From NCBI RefSeq assembly GCF_030555055.1, contig NZ_JAMOAO010000001.1:2666001-2730000 (forward strand): 64,000 nucleotides of DNA, read 5' to 3'. The DNA comes from Nocardiopsis sp. YSL2. Its GTDB lineage: Bacteria > Actinomycetota > Actinomycetes > Streptosporangiales > Streptosporangiaceae. Shown piece after piece: positions 1 to 6,015 of the stretch. Each line of letters begins with the position of its first letter. Within the stretch, counting starts at the first letter, position 1. The translations under genes were made by a program, and so were the position numbers. The notes beneath the pieces are model-generated. The model searched no databases. It saw nothing but the letters and a program-made list of their open reading frames with translations, and was not told the origin of the DNA.

Positions 1-1
1 T

Positions 2-592
2 GCTACCCTGAAGGCGCAGGCTGACGAGCGAACGTCTTCGATTATGGTTCGAAAGACTGAGGCAAGGCTCGATTCATATAAGCCGCATCAGGGCAATGGC
101 TATCTTCCTGCTTTTGACGACTATACGAATGAATCTAATATTGACGTCGACGAGCTCGATGGTCGAAGTTGGATCAAAGTGGCTGTATATTTTCGAGTCG
201 TCTCGTTCGGGAAGGTTCCCACTCGACTTTACGTGACTATACCCGGTCATGTTTCGAGTCGATATGGGAACTTTGAATGGTTGGGCAACAGGCTAGGGAA
301 GATTAGTGGGTACCCGCTGATTCCCGAGAATGAAATCTTTATCAAATGGACAACATTGGTTCCGATTCATGAAATACATGAAGATGTGGGATATGTTGGC
401 AAGCCGGACGGTGGTCCTGCTCAAGTTAGGTTTCGTAGCGTGAGCCTAGACGGGTCGGTCGTGGAAGAGATTGTTATTTCCTTCCGGTTCAGTATAAATC
501 TAAATCTTGATACAAGAAAAATTACGGGAATTGGCTTGAAGGTCGAGTCGGATCCGTTGGTTGAGAGAACCTATCCTAAGATTCCCAATTAA
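2..592 (+). CDS. AT-rich hypothetical protein, probably 5'-truncated by window edge
   Basis: I do not recognise this protein. The frame is open from base 2, so the ATG at 44 (182 residues from there) may be internal to a gene that begins left of the window. The product is soluble-looking with no signal peptide or membrane segment, and its second half is rich in alternating hydrophobic residues as in beta sheets. Base composition is far lower in GC than everything to the right, and codons such as ATA, AAA and TTA are used, which marks it as recently acquired cargo. It converges on the Nudix gene, and the two stop codons overlap in a TTAA at 589-592. It probably belongs to the same integrated element. 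Function unknown. Confidence 0.55.
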   Translation, partial: ATLKAQADERTSSIMVRKTEARLDSYKPHQGNGYLPAFDDYTNESNIDVDELDGRSWIKVAVYFRVVSFGKVPTRLYVTIPGHVSSRYGNFEWLGNRLGKISGYPLIPENEIFIKWTTLVPIHEIHEDVGYVGKPDGGPAQVRFRSVSLDGSVVEEIVISFRFSINLNLDTRKITGIGLKVESDPLVERTYPKIPN

Positions 593-1050
593 TGATGGTG
601 CGGGTATAGCTGCTGCTTGGGGGTTATTGATGTGCCGTCGTGAACGCGAACGTATGGTGCGCTTCCTGATAGGGCATCGGATATCCGAATCCCCCTGGCT
701 TCAGGGCATCGCTTCACAGCATCTTCCGAGGTAAGCCAAGCTGTCACGGTCGATTCGTCGCTGGCGCGTATCTCCCCGCCTACGGGTTCGCACAGAAAGG
801 CTAGGGAGACCACGCCGAGGTTCATATTCTTGTAGACCCCGGTCAGGCGGATCGGCTTGGCCTTGATCCCGGTCTCTTCCCAGACTTCCCGTACCACGCA
901 CTGCTCCGGCGTCTCGTCCAACTCAAGGACTCCTCCGGGCGGGACCCATCGGCCGTCGTCGGCCCGCTTGATCACCAAGACCTTGCCGTCCTCGGGCCTA
1001 ACCACCACACCGGTCACGCTGACGCTGTGGCGGGGTGTCTCTTCCGTCAT
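589..1050 (-). CDS. Nudix hydrolase, pSAM2 Pif-like
   Basis: A 153-residue protein with a complete Nudix box: a Gly followed by five residues and a Glu, then seven residues and REVWEETGI, matching GX5EX7REUXEEXGU. Nudix enzymes hydrolyse nucleoside diphosphate derivatives using a divalent metal bound by the REXXEE glutamates. The ATG at 1050 overlaps the stop of the upstream GntR gene in an ATGA, so the two are translationally coupled; a longer frame starting at 1089 would run into that gene. In pSAM2 the Nudix protein Pif sits with the GntR repressor KorSA and prevents transfer between cells already carrying the element. By position and family this gene is the likely counterpart, but sequence identity to Pif was not tested and it could be a housekeeping-type Nudix enzyme. 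Confidence 0.8.
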   Translation of the reverse strand: MTEETPRHSVSVTGVVVRPEDGKVLVIKRADDGRWVPPGGVLELDETPEQCVVREVWEETGIKAKPIRLTGVYKNMNLGVVSLAFLCEPVGGEIRASDESTVTAWLTSEDAVKRCPEARGIRISDALSGSAPYVRVHDGTSITPKQQLYPHHH

Positions 1051-1817
1051 GACTTCACGTCCTGTTCCCATGCGTAGGTCAGCTTCCATTGGAGGGCCGC
1101 CAAGACGTTCAGGCAGGTCTCTACTGGGCGGTCATCCTTGTTGAAGGCGGTGCGGAGAATGGCGAACACCGGTTGTCCAGGTGTGATGTTCAGGAAGTCC
1201 GCCTCCTCCTGCTTCGCCCCACGGACTTCGATGTCCTCGGTGAAGCGCACCGGGCCGAATCCTCGCTCCGCGATTCGGGCATACATGCCGCTGGGGCCGG
1301 TATCCGGCATGGCGATGTCGACGCTGCCGGCCACACTCATCGGGATGTAGGACGCCGCGATCTGTACCGGCTTGTCTTCCGCGTACATGTGGCGCTTGCG
1401 CAGCAGTGCCTGCTCGGATTCATCCAGTCGGAGCACCTGGGCGATGTCGGCTGGCGCCTCGACGGCATCGCACACGACCAGCTCTGTGCGCGAGGTGCGC
1501 CCGGCCTTGTTCAGCTCCTCTGCGAAGCTGCTGCCGGTGGGGCGAGTCCTGTAGTCCCTATCGATGCGCCGAACCCTCTTGACCGTGGGCACCTCCAGCA
1601 CGACGGAGCCCTTGCCGTGTTCGGTGCGGATCAGCCCTTCGGCCCTGAGCATGGCCATGGCCCGGCTGATCGAACTCTGATTCAGGTCGTACTCGCGCGC
1701 TAGCTCCGGCTGGCTGGGGAGCGTCGACCCCGCCGCGTAGTCACCGCGCTTGATGGCATCGCGCAGCAGCTCAGCCACCTGCTTGTACCGGGCCTTCGGC
1801 GCTTCGAGGCTGCTCAT
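1047..1817 (-). CDS. GntR family regulator with UTRA domain, KorSA-like
   Basis: A 256-residue repressor. The N-terminal winged helix (about residues 5-70) is of GntR type with the usual LPSQPELAREY and QSSISRAMAML segments; the rest resembles a UTRA effector-binding domain. The ATG at 1817 has GGAGG five bases upstream; a longer start at 1838 would place the start codon inside an operator-like palindrome, so the shorter form is preferred. It forms a two-gene unit with the Nudix gene and faces the WhiB gene divergently. In pSAM2, KorSA of the same family represses replication and transfer functions and its own gene. Here three 13-bp palindromes lie between it and the divergent gene, as expected for an autoregulated element repressor. 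Confidence 0.85.
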   Translation of the reverse strand: MSSLEAPKARYKQVAELLRDAIKRGDYAAGSTLPSQPELAREYDLNQSSISRAMAMLRAEGLIRTEHGKGSVVLEVPTVKRVRRIDRDYRTRPTGSSFAEELNKAGRTSRTELVVCDAVEAPADIAQVLRLDESEQALLRKRHMYAEDKPVQIAASYIPMSVAGSVDIAMPDTGPSGMYARIAERGFGPVRFTEDIEVRGAKQEEADFLNITPGQPVFAILRTAFNKDDRPVETCLNVLAALQWKLTYAWEQDVKS

Positions 1818-1828
1818 CGGGCCTCCGT

Positions 1829-1841
1829 CTTCTGACATAAG
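1829..1841. promoter_or_regulatory. Putative GntR operator O3
   Basis: CTTCTGACATAAG matches 11 of 13 bases of the perfect palindrome at 1932-1944. It lies 11 bp upstream of the chosen GntR start and covers its ribosome binding region, so binding here would block expression of the regulator itself. Confidence 0.45.
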
Positions 1842-1910
1842 TGTGGTCTCCCCACCGTAGTCGGTCCTCCATCGCCGCCACCTGCGTGGCCGCGACACCC
1901 CTCGAAGCAA

Positions 1911-1923
1911 CTTATTGCATATG
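1911..1923. promoter_or_regulatory. Putative GntR operator O2
   Basis: CTTATTGCATATG matches 11 of 13 bases of the perfect site at 1932-1944 and starts exactly 21 bp from it. That is two helical turns, so dimers would bind the same DNA face. Confidence 0.55.
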
Positions 1924-1925
1924 TC

Positions 1926-1954
1926 TTGACGCTTATGGCATAAGTGCGTACCGT
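1926..1954 (+). promoter_or_regulatory. Promoter of the WhiB/transfer unit with operator O1 in its spacer
   Basis: A TTGACG -35 box (1926-1931) and a TACCGT -10 box (1949-1954) are separated by 17 bp. The spacer holds the perfect 13-bp palindrome CTTATGGCATAAG at 1932-1944. A repressor bound there would exclude RNA polymerase. The boxes are assigned by eye and no transcription start is known. Confidence 0.6.
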
Positions 1955-1976
1955 CGGAGACACAGCAGCCCGGCGC

Positions 1977-1999
1977 CCTGCTTTATAGCCGCTGGCAGG
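1977..1999 (+). promoter_or_regulatory. Stem-loop SL-A (short type) upstream of whiB-like gene
   Basis: CCTGC and GCAGG pair around the 13-nt loop TTTATAGCCGCTG. The same loop pattern, TTYATAGCCGCYR, recurs at 3082-3094 between different flanks, and its ATAGCCGC core also occurs in the loops at 8388-8405 and 11304-11321. It lies in the leader between the promoter at 1926 and the WhiB start at 2037. Confidence 0.5.
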
Positions 2000-2036
2000 A
2001 GCGGGCTTCACAGCAACCACCACGAGAGGAGGCCCG

Positions 2037-2336
2037 ATGAACCGCCTGCAGAACCAGAGCACGGAGCGTCTGCGTGCCGCTCTGACAGAGCACACGCTCC
2101 CCTGCATGTCCCAGCCGGATCTGTTCTTCGAGCCCGACAGCAGCGACCTGTTCGGCGAGAAGCCCGCGGTCAAGGAGATGCGCGAACGGTCCGCCAAGAC
2201 CCTGTGCGAACGCTGCCCCGCACGGGAGATGTGCCTGGTGCTGGCTCTGCGGGAGTCCCCCGCTGCCGGAGTCTGGGCCGGATACACCGCCGACGAACTG
2301 ACCGACATGGGTGACTACCTGCGAGAGGCCGCGTGA
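2037..2336 (+). CDS. WhiB family iron-sulfur transcription regulator
   Basis: A 99-residue WhiB-like protein. The four cluster ligands are Cys23, Cys57, Cys60 and Cys66 (CX2CX5C in the last three), followed by the GVWAG turn at 78-82. It lacks a strongly basic C-terminal tail. Wbl proteins carry an oxygen- and NO-sensitive 4Fe-4S cluster and usually act by binding the primary sigma factor. The start is preceded by GAGGAGG. It is the first gene rightward of the element's regulatory region and so likely governs, or is co-expressed with, the transfer genes that follow. Wbl genes are common on actinomycete phages and integrative elements; the target here is unknown. Confidence 0.88.
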   Translation: MNRLQNQSTERLRAALTEHTLPCMSQPDLFFEPDSSDLFGEKPAVKEMRERSAKTLCERCPAREMCLVLALRESPAAGVWAGYTADELTDMGDYLREAA

Positions 2337-2337
2337 C

Positions 2338-3060
2338 ATGACGAAGCTGATGATGCGCACCCCCACCACGGCACCGATCACCGTCGCTCTGACCGCTCCC
2401 GGAATGCAGGTGACCGTGGAAGCCGTCCCCGGACTGACCGAAGCCACCTTCGAGCTGAGCGGCCCTGACGAGACCGTTCGGCAGGCCACCGCCACCAGCG
2501 TTGAGACCGCTTGGGTGATCGACGTGCCCGCGCCGGCCCCGACCGTCATCAGCGGTGACGTCTTCGGCAGTGTCGTCATGAGCGGCGGCACGACCGTCAT
2601 CAATGGCGCGACGGTCACCAACGGCACCGTCAGGGGCGCGACCGAACCGGTCACCGGCCTGCTGCGAGTCCCCGCGGGATCGCTGCTCGGAACCCGCATC
2701 GACAACGGCTCAGTGGACACCCGCGGGGCGCTGGCCGGAGTGCACCACCAGGGCCGCAACTCCGGTCTGAGCGTGGACATGGTCGGTGACCTGGTCTTCG
2801 ACGGCACCAACGGCTCTGTCTCCGTCGGTCGCGCTCACGGCGAGATCGACGTGAGCACCACGAACGGCTCCGTCTCCATCGGACGCTCCGGGCCGCTCAC
2901 CAAGGTCCGATCCACCAACGGCAACGTGCTGGTGCACGCGGGATGTCCCGGACGCATCAACGCCCGCACGACCAACGGCCACGTCTCGGTGCACAAGGCC
3001 GGACACCGGGTCGACGCGACCACCAGCACCAGCAACGGACGCGACCGCGTCTACGCCTGA
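2338..3060 (+). CDS. Beta-strand repeat protein (DUF4097-like), function unknown
   Basis: A 240-residue protein starting two bases after the WhiB stop, so very probably co-translated with it. The C-terminal half (about 130-235) is built of short repeats of the form TNGSVSVG, TTNGSVSIG, STNGNVLVH and TTNGHVSVH, spaced as in parallel beta-helix proteins with DUF4097-like or bactofilin-like architecture. No signal peptide or membrane helix is visible. An upstream in-frame start at 2311 overlaps the WhiB coding end and is less likely. Possible roles include a scaffold or polymerising protein in transfer; this is only a guess from fold. Confidence 0.7.
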   Translation: MTKLMMRTPTTAPITVALTAPGMQVTVEAVPGLTEATFELSGPDETVRQATATSVETAWVIDVPAPAPTVISGDVFGSVVMSGGTTVINGATVTNGTVRGATEPVTGLLRVPAGSLLGTRIDNGSVDTRGALAGVHHQGRNSGLSVDMVGDLVFDGTNGSVSVGRAHGEIDVSTTNGSVSIGRSGPLTKVRSTNGNVLVHAGCPGRINARTTNGHVSVHKAGHRVDATTSTSNGRDRVYA

Positions 3061-3075
3061 CGCCCTGTTCGTAGC

Positions 3076-3100
3076 CCCTGCTTCATAGCCGCCAGCAGGG
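3076..3100 (+). promoter_or_regulatory. Stem-loop SL-B1 (short type)
   Basis: CCCTGC and GCAGGG pair perfectly around the 13-nt loop TTCATAGCCGCCA. It is the sister of the stem-loop at 1977-1999. It lies 15 bp after the stop at 3060 and 20 bp before a second, long-type stem-loop at 3121. Confidence 0.5.
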
Positions 3101-3120
3101 TCCACGGACCACCGCACGAC

Positions 3121-3162
3121 GCGGCCCCACCGCTCAACCGCCAAGCCAACCGGTGGGGCCGC
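3121..3162 (+). promoter_or_regulatory. Stem-loop SL-B2 (long type, 12-bp stem, 18-nt loop)
   Basis: GCGGCCCCACCG pairs perfectly with CGGTGGGGCCGC around the loop CTCAACCGCCAAGCCAAC. CCGCCAAG begins at loop position 6, exactly as in the stem-loops at 5946 and 8376, while the stem bases differ between copies. It ends 23 bp before the ATG at 3186 and is followed by the ribosome site AAAGGAG. No U-run follows, so it is not a classical terminator. Confidence 0.6.
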
Positions 3163-3185
3163 TACTCCCAGAAAGGAGCGTTTCC

Positions 3186-3389
3186 ATGATCGCAGATCCG
3201 ACCGTCGCAGCCCTCGCGCTGACCGTCCTGGTGCTGCTCGCTGTCTCCGGTACCGCCACCCAACTGGCCAAGGTCCGAAAGAAGATCCGCGCCCGCCGCC
3301 GCTCGGCAGCGCGTCGACTGCGCACCGCCATGGGCCCCAAGACCGTCTCCCGCACCCGTCGCCGTACCTCCCGGAAGGGGAATCGCTGA
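3186..3389 (+). CDS. Small membrane protein with basic tail (spread-type)
   Basis: A 67-residue protein with one N-terminal membrane segment (about residues 6-26) followed by a very basic tail rich in Arg and Lys. AAAGGAG precedes the ATG at good distance. Its TGA overlaps the next ATG (TGATG). Small membrane proteins in this position in actinomycete plasmids and AICEs belong to the spread (spd) set that helps DNA move between neighbouring mycelial compartments; assignment here is by position and topology only. Confidence 0.7.
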   Translation: MIADPTVAALALTVLVLLAVSGTATQLAKVRKKIRARRRSAARRLRTAMGPKTVSRTRRRTSRKGNR

Positions 3390-3826
3390 TGATCCAGACC
3401 GACCTGACCGAAGGTCTGCGCAACTGGGCAGACGGATTCGCCACCGACCGGGCCGCCGTCGAACTGCTCATCACCCACCAGTCGTGGCTCACCCGAGCCG
3501 ACTTCCTCACCACCTGTGTGGAACTGCTCCCGACCGAAGAACTGTTCGCCCCCGACCGGCCGATCGCCGTCATCGATTGGGAGACCGTGACCGGCTTCCT
3601 GACCGAGGGCGGTCTGCCCGCGGCTTCCTCCGACGTCGCGATCCTGTCGATCGCCGCGTCCCTGGGCACCGGCCACCCGGTGGACCTGCGAGACGCGCTC
3701 GTGGGCTTGGACGCCACCAACACCGCCGCTGTGGCCACCGCCGTCGTGACGGCAGCACAGGCCGACTCCCGCGTGACCGTCACCCTGGCGCCCCGCCAGA
3801 CGCCCGACTGGCTCAGGAAGGGCTGA
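3389..3826 (+). CDS. Hypothetical AICE protein
   Basis: A 145-residue soluble, acidic, helical protein with no recognised motif. It starts within the stop codon of the preceding membrane protein and is followed four bases later by another small gene, so it is firmly inside the operon. The regular codon bias and tight packing argue for a real gene. I can assign no function beyond membership of the transfer/spread cluster. Confidence 0.75.
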   Translation: MIQTDLTEGLRNWADGFATDRAAVELLITHQSWLTRADFLTTCVELLPTEELFAPDRPIAVIDWETVTGFLTEGGLPAASSDVAILSIAASLGTGHPVDLRDALVGLDATNTAAVATAVVTAAQADSRVTVTLAPRQTPDWLRKG

Positions 3827-3829
3827 ACC

Positions 3830-3982
3830 ATGACCTCTCTGCTCACCTTGCTGATCACCTTCGGCGTGATCGCTGGCCTGTGGTGGCTGTTCTTCGCCGG
3901 TATCCGTGCCGACATGGACGCCATCGCCGAGATCAGCGCCCGCCGTGCCCGCCGCGACAAGGCCCGGAAGGAGTCCCGGTGA
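3830..3982 (+). CDS. 50-residue membrane peptide
   Basis: Begins MTSLLTLLITFGVIAGLWWL: a single membrane helix (about residues 3-24) followed by a charged, Arg-rich cytoplasmic tail ending RRDKARKESR. AGGAAGG precedes the ATG, and its stop overlaps the GTG of the next gene (GTGA). Topology mirrors that of the protein at 3186. Probably a spread-type accessory membrane protein. Confidence 0.65.
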   Translation: MTSLLTLLITFGVIAGLWWLFFAGIRADMDAIAEISARRARRDKARKESR

Positions 3983-4185
3983 CCACCACCCACATGATCC
4001 AGGCCGCCGGTGTCCTCACCCTGTGCGCGGTGCTGCTGCTGGCCCTGGTCGTGGTCGTGCTCCGGTTGGCGGCTCTGCCGCTGGCCGGGGCGGCCCTGGC
4101 CCTGGACCACACCGCTGCCCTGGTCGCCCGTCCTCTGCCCCCGATGCCCGTCGGCTCCCCGCACCCGGAAGGGGGCGCCCGGTGA
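3979..4185 (+). CDS. 68-residue membrane peptide
   Basis: Starts with GTG overlapping the previous stop, and its own stop overlaps the GTG of the next gene. One long hydrophobic helix spans about residues 8-42, followed by a Pro-rich tail. Coupled translation start-to-stop on both sides strongly supports it. Function unknown; part of the run of small membrane proteins before the large transmembrane protein. Confidence 0.65.
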   Translation: MTTTHMIQAAGVLTLCAVLLLALVVVVLRLAALPLAGAALALDHTAALVARPLPPMPVGSPHPEGGAR

Positions 4186-5450
4186 CTTCCCAGCAGGACA
4201 CCACGCCCGCCCCCGGGCAGGAGCGCACTCCCGAGCAGATCCGGCAGGATCTCGCGGCCAAGCGCCACCGGGTTGCCGCTCGCAAAGACGACCGCCTTGA
4301 GCGCTTCCGCGACAAGGCACGGCGTGCGATGGACGCCCGCGCCATCCGCCAGGACCTGACCCGCGACCGTACCGCTGCCGATCTGGAGCGCGCCAAGCTG
4401 GCCGCCGACATCTCCCAGTCCGCGGAAGCCCGCGCGCTGCGAGTCCAGCGCACCCGCACCCTGACCCTGGCCGCACTGATGCCGGTGCTCGTGGCCTTCG
4501 CCGGATGGTCGACCGCCGGTGTGCACGCTGGAGCCGCCGCCATGACCGGCGCCGAACCGTTCACCGCGATGTGGTGGATGCTCTGGCTGCTGGAGCCCGC
4601 CCTGATCGGCATCGTCGGGTGGGTGATCCTGTGCCGCTCCCGGCTGGAGTCCTCGGGTGGCTCCCTGCCCGAGGAAGCCGACCGGATCATGTGGGGCTGT
4701 CTGGCCGTGAGTATCCTGCTCAACACCGTCGGACACTGGCCCACGGAGTGGACCGGCACGGCCGTGGGAGGGCTGTTCGCGCACTCACTGGGGCCGATCG
4801 GAGCGGCGATGACCGCGCACCTGATCGGTGTCATCGAGACGGGCATCACCAACGCGCGCCCCACCGAGGGACCGGGGGTCAAGACCCTCGCTGAACTGAC
4901 CGACGACAGCACCCACAAGAGCGCTCCCGACAGCGCTGCCGAATCCGCCCCGCCCGTGACGGTGGTCGACCGCTCCCGGCTCCCCGAGCGCGCTCTGGAA
5001 GTGCCCGCAGGAGCGGTCCGGCTGCCCGTGATCCGGTGCTCCCGACCCGCACAGCAGGAGAAGGTGCCCGCCGCGATCGAAGCCGCTCCCGACACACCCT
5101 CCGGCACTGGTCGCCGTTCGACTCCTGACCAGGCCGGACAGCGGGTTTCGAGAGCACTCGCCAAACCCCGCTCCGACAAGGGCAAGCCGCTCCCCAAGAG
5201 CGCCCTCCCGACCGCTGCCGAGCAGTCCTCCCGGGCGCTGTCCGACACCGACCTGTTGGCCAAGCTCGGTCAGATCATCGCGGCCGGAGAGCTGCCCGAG
5301 GGCGCTTCCGTGCGGCGTGTGCAGACCGCTCTCGGATGCGGCTTCGAGCGCGCCAAGCGCGTGCTGTCGATGCGCGAGGAGAGCACCGAGACCGTCACCG
5401 CTTCCGACCGCTTGAGCGTGGTCGCCGCCCGTGAGGAGAACGCCGCATGA
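4182..5450 (+). CDS. Multi-pass membrane protein with coiled-coil N-terminus (DUF2637/Spd-like)
   Basis: A 422-residue protein starting at GTG 4182 (GTGA overlap). The first 90 residues are highly charged and probably coiled coil (DLAAKRHRVAARKDDRLERF). Four hydrophobic segments follow at about 94-118, 127-151, 170-188 and 193-219. A flexible Pro/Ala-rich linker leads to a C-terminal helical region (about 360-410) that looks like a small helix-turn-helix domain. This layout recalls the DUF2637 or SpdB-type proteins encoded beside traB in actinomycete conjugative elements, which form membrane assemblies for intra-mycelial spread. A longer frame beginning at 3906 overlaps three upstream genes and is rejected. 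Confidence 0.72.
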   Translation: MTSQQDTTPAPGQERTPEQIRQDLAAKRHRVAARKDDRLERFRDKARRAMDARAIRQDLTRDRTAADLERAKLAADISQSAEARALRVQRTRTLTLAALMPVLVAFAGWSTAGVHAGAAAMTGAEPFTAMWWMLWLLEPALIGIVGWVILCRSRLESSGGSLPEEADRIMWGCLAVSILLNTVGHWPTEWTGTAVGGLFAHSLGPIGAAMTAHLIGVIETGITNARPTEGPGVKTLAELTDDSTHKSAPDSAAESAPPVTVVDRSRLPERALEVPAGAVRLPVIRCSRPAQQEKVPAAIEAAPDTPSGTGRRSTPDQAGQRVSRALAKPRSDKGKPLPKSALPTAAEQSSRALSDTDLLAKLGQIIAAGELPEGASVRRVQTALGCGFERAKRVLSMREESTETVTASDRLSVVAAREENAA

Positions 5451-5755
5451 GCACCCCGCCCCCGAACACCGAGCTGTCTCTGACCGTGTTGGCCAGCCGC
5501 GTCGCCCACGGCGCCCGCCACATGCCCGCCCGCGACCTGATCCCGCGGCTGGCTGTCCTGGCCTTGGGCATCGCCGTGAGCTTGTGGCTGCTCAACGGCA
5601 CTACCCCGGCTGCCGCTCTGGGAACCATGCTCATCACCGCGATTACCGCCGCCATCAGCGCCCTGGAGCTTCACACCGCCGCACTGATCTGCGAGCGCGA
5701 CCAGAACACCGACGGCACCGAGGACCAGGGCAACGAGTTCGGGGCGGCCGCCTGA
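5447..5755 (+). CDS. Small two-helix membrane protein (spread-type)
   Basis: A 102-residue protein whose ATG overlaps the previous stop (ATGA). Two hydrophobic stretches (about residues 32-50 and 54-75) suggest a membrane hairpin, followed by an acidic tail. Its stop overlaps the ATG of the next gene. Fits the pattern of SpdB/SpdC-like proteins, without a specific motif. Confidence 0.7.
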   Translation: MSTPPPNTELSLTVLASRVAHGARHMPARDLIPRLAVLALGIAVSLWLLNGTTPAAALGTMLITAITAAISALELHTAALICERDQNTDGTEDQGNEFGAAA

Positions 5756-5931
5756 TGTTCCGCCTGTTCGGCCCTAAGACCTACGAGTCCTTCGTTCAGT
5801 CCTACGCCCTGGCTGACGGCAGCTACGCCTACCAGGCCCGGTGCGCGTGCGGCTACTTCTCCGACGTCTACCTCCACGACCAGGGCTTTGTGGAGGACCT
5901 GCGGGAGAACCACGCCGTCACCCACCAGTGA
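5755..5931 (+). CDS. 58-residue CxC protein
   Basis: A small soluble protein starting at the ATG that overlaps the previous TGA. It begins MFRLFGPKTYESFV and contains RCACGYFSD, a Cys-Ala-Cys pair near conserved-looking aromatic residues, and two His near the C-terminus; a metal site is possible. A longer same-frame ORF starting at 5431 overlaps its neighbour and is rejected. Function unknown; last gene before the stem-loop and FtsK gene. Confidence 0.6.
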   Translation: MFRLFGPKTYESFVQSYALADGSYAYQARCACGYFSDVYLHDQGFVEDLRENHAVTHQ

Positions 5932-5945
5932 CCCCGACCGCTCAC

Positions 5946-5987
5946 GGGGCGGCAGCCCCACTCCGCCAAGAACACGGCTGCCGCCCC
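5946..5987 (+). promoter_or_regulatory. Stem-loop SL-E (long type) upstream of ftsK-like gene
   Basis: GGGGCGGCAGCC pairs perfectly with GGCTGCCGCCCC around the 18-nt loop CCACTCCGCCAAGAACAC. The stem sequence is unrelated to the other long-type copies yet fully paired, and CCGCCAAG occupies the same loop position. It ends 28 bp before the ATG at 6016. Confidence 0.6.
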
Positions 5988-6015
5988 ACCCCACCAGCAG
6001 TGAGGAGCTTCCAGC

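Noticed and set aside
1..2000. Second att copy of the tRNA-Ser 3' end
   Set aside because: I searched by eye for the T-arm and acceptor sequence and found no copy, so the left junction is outside the window.
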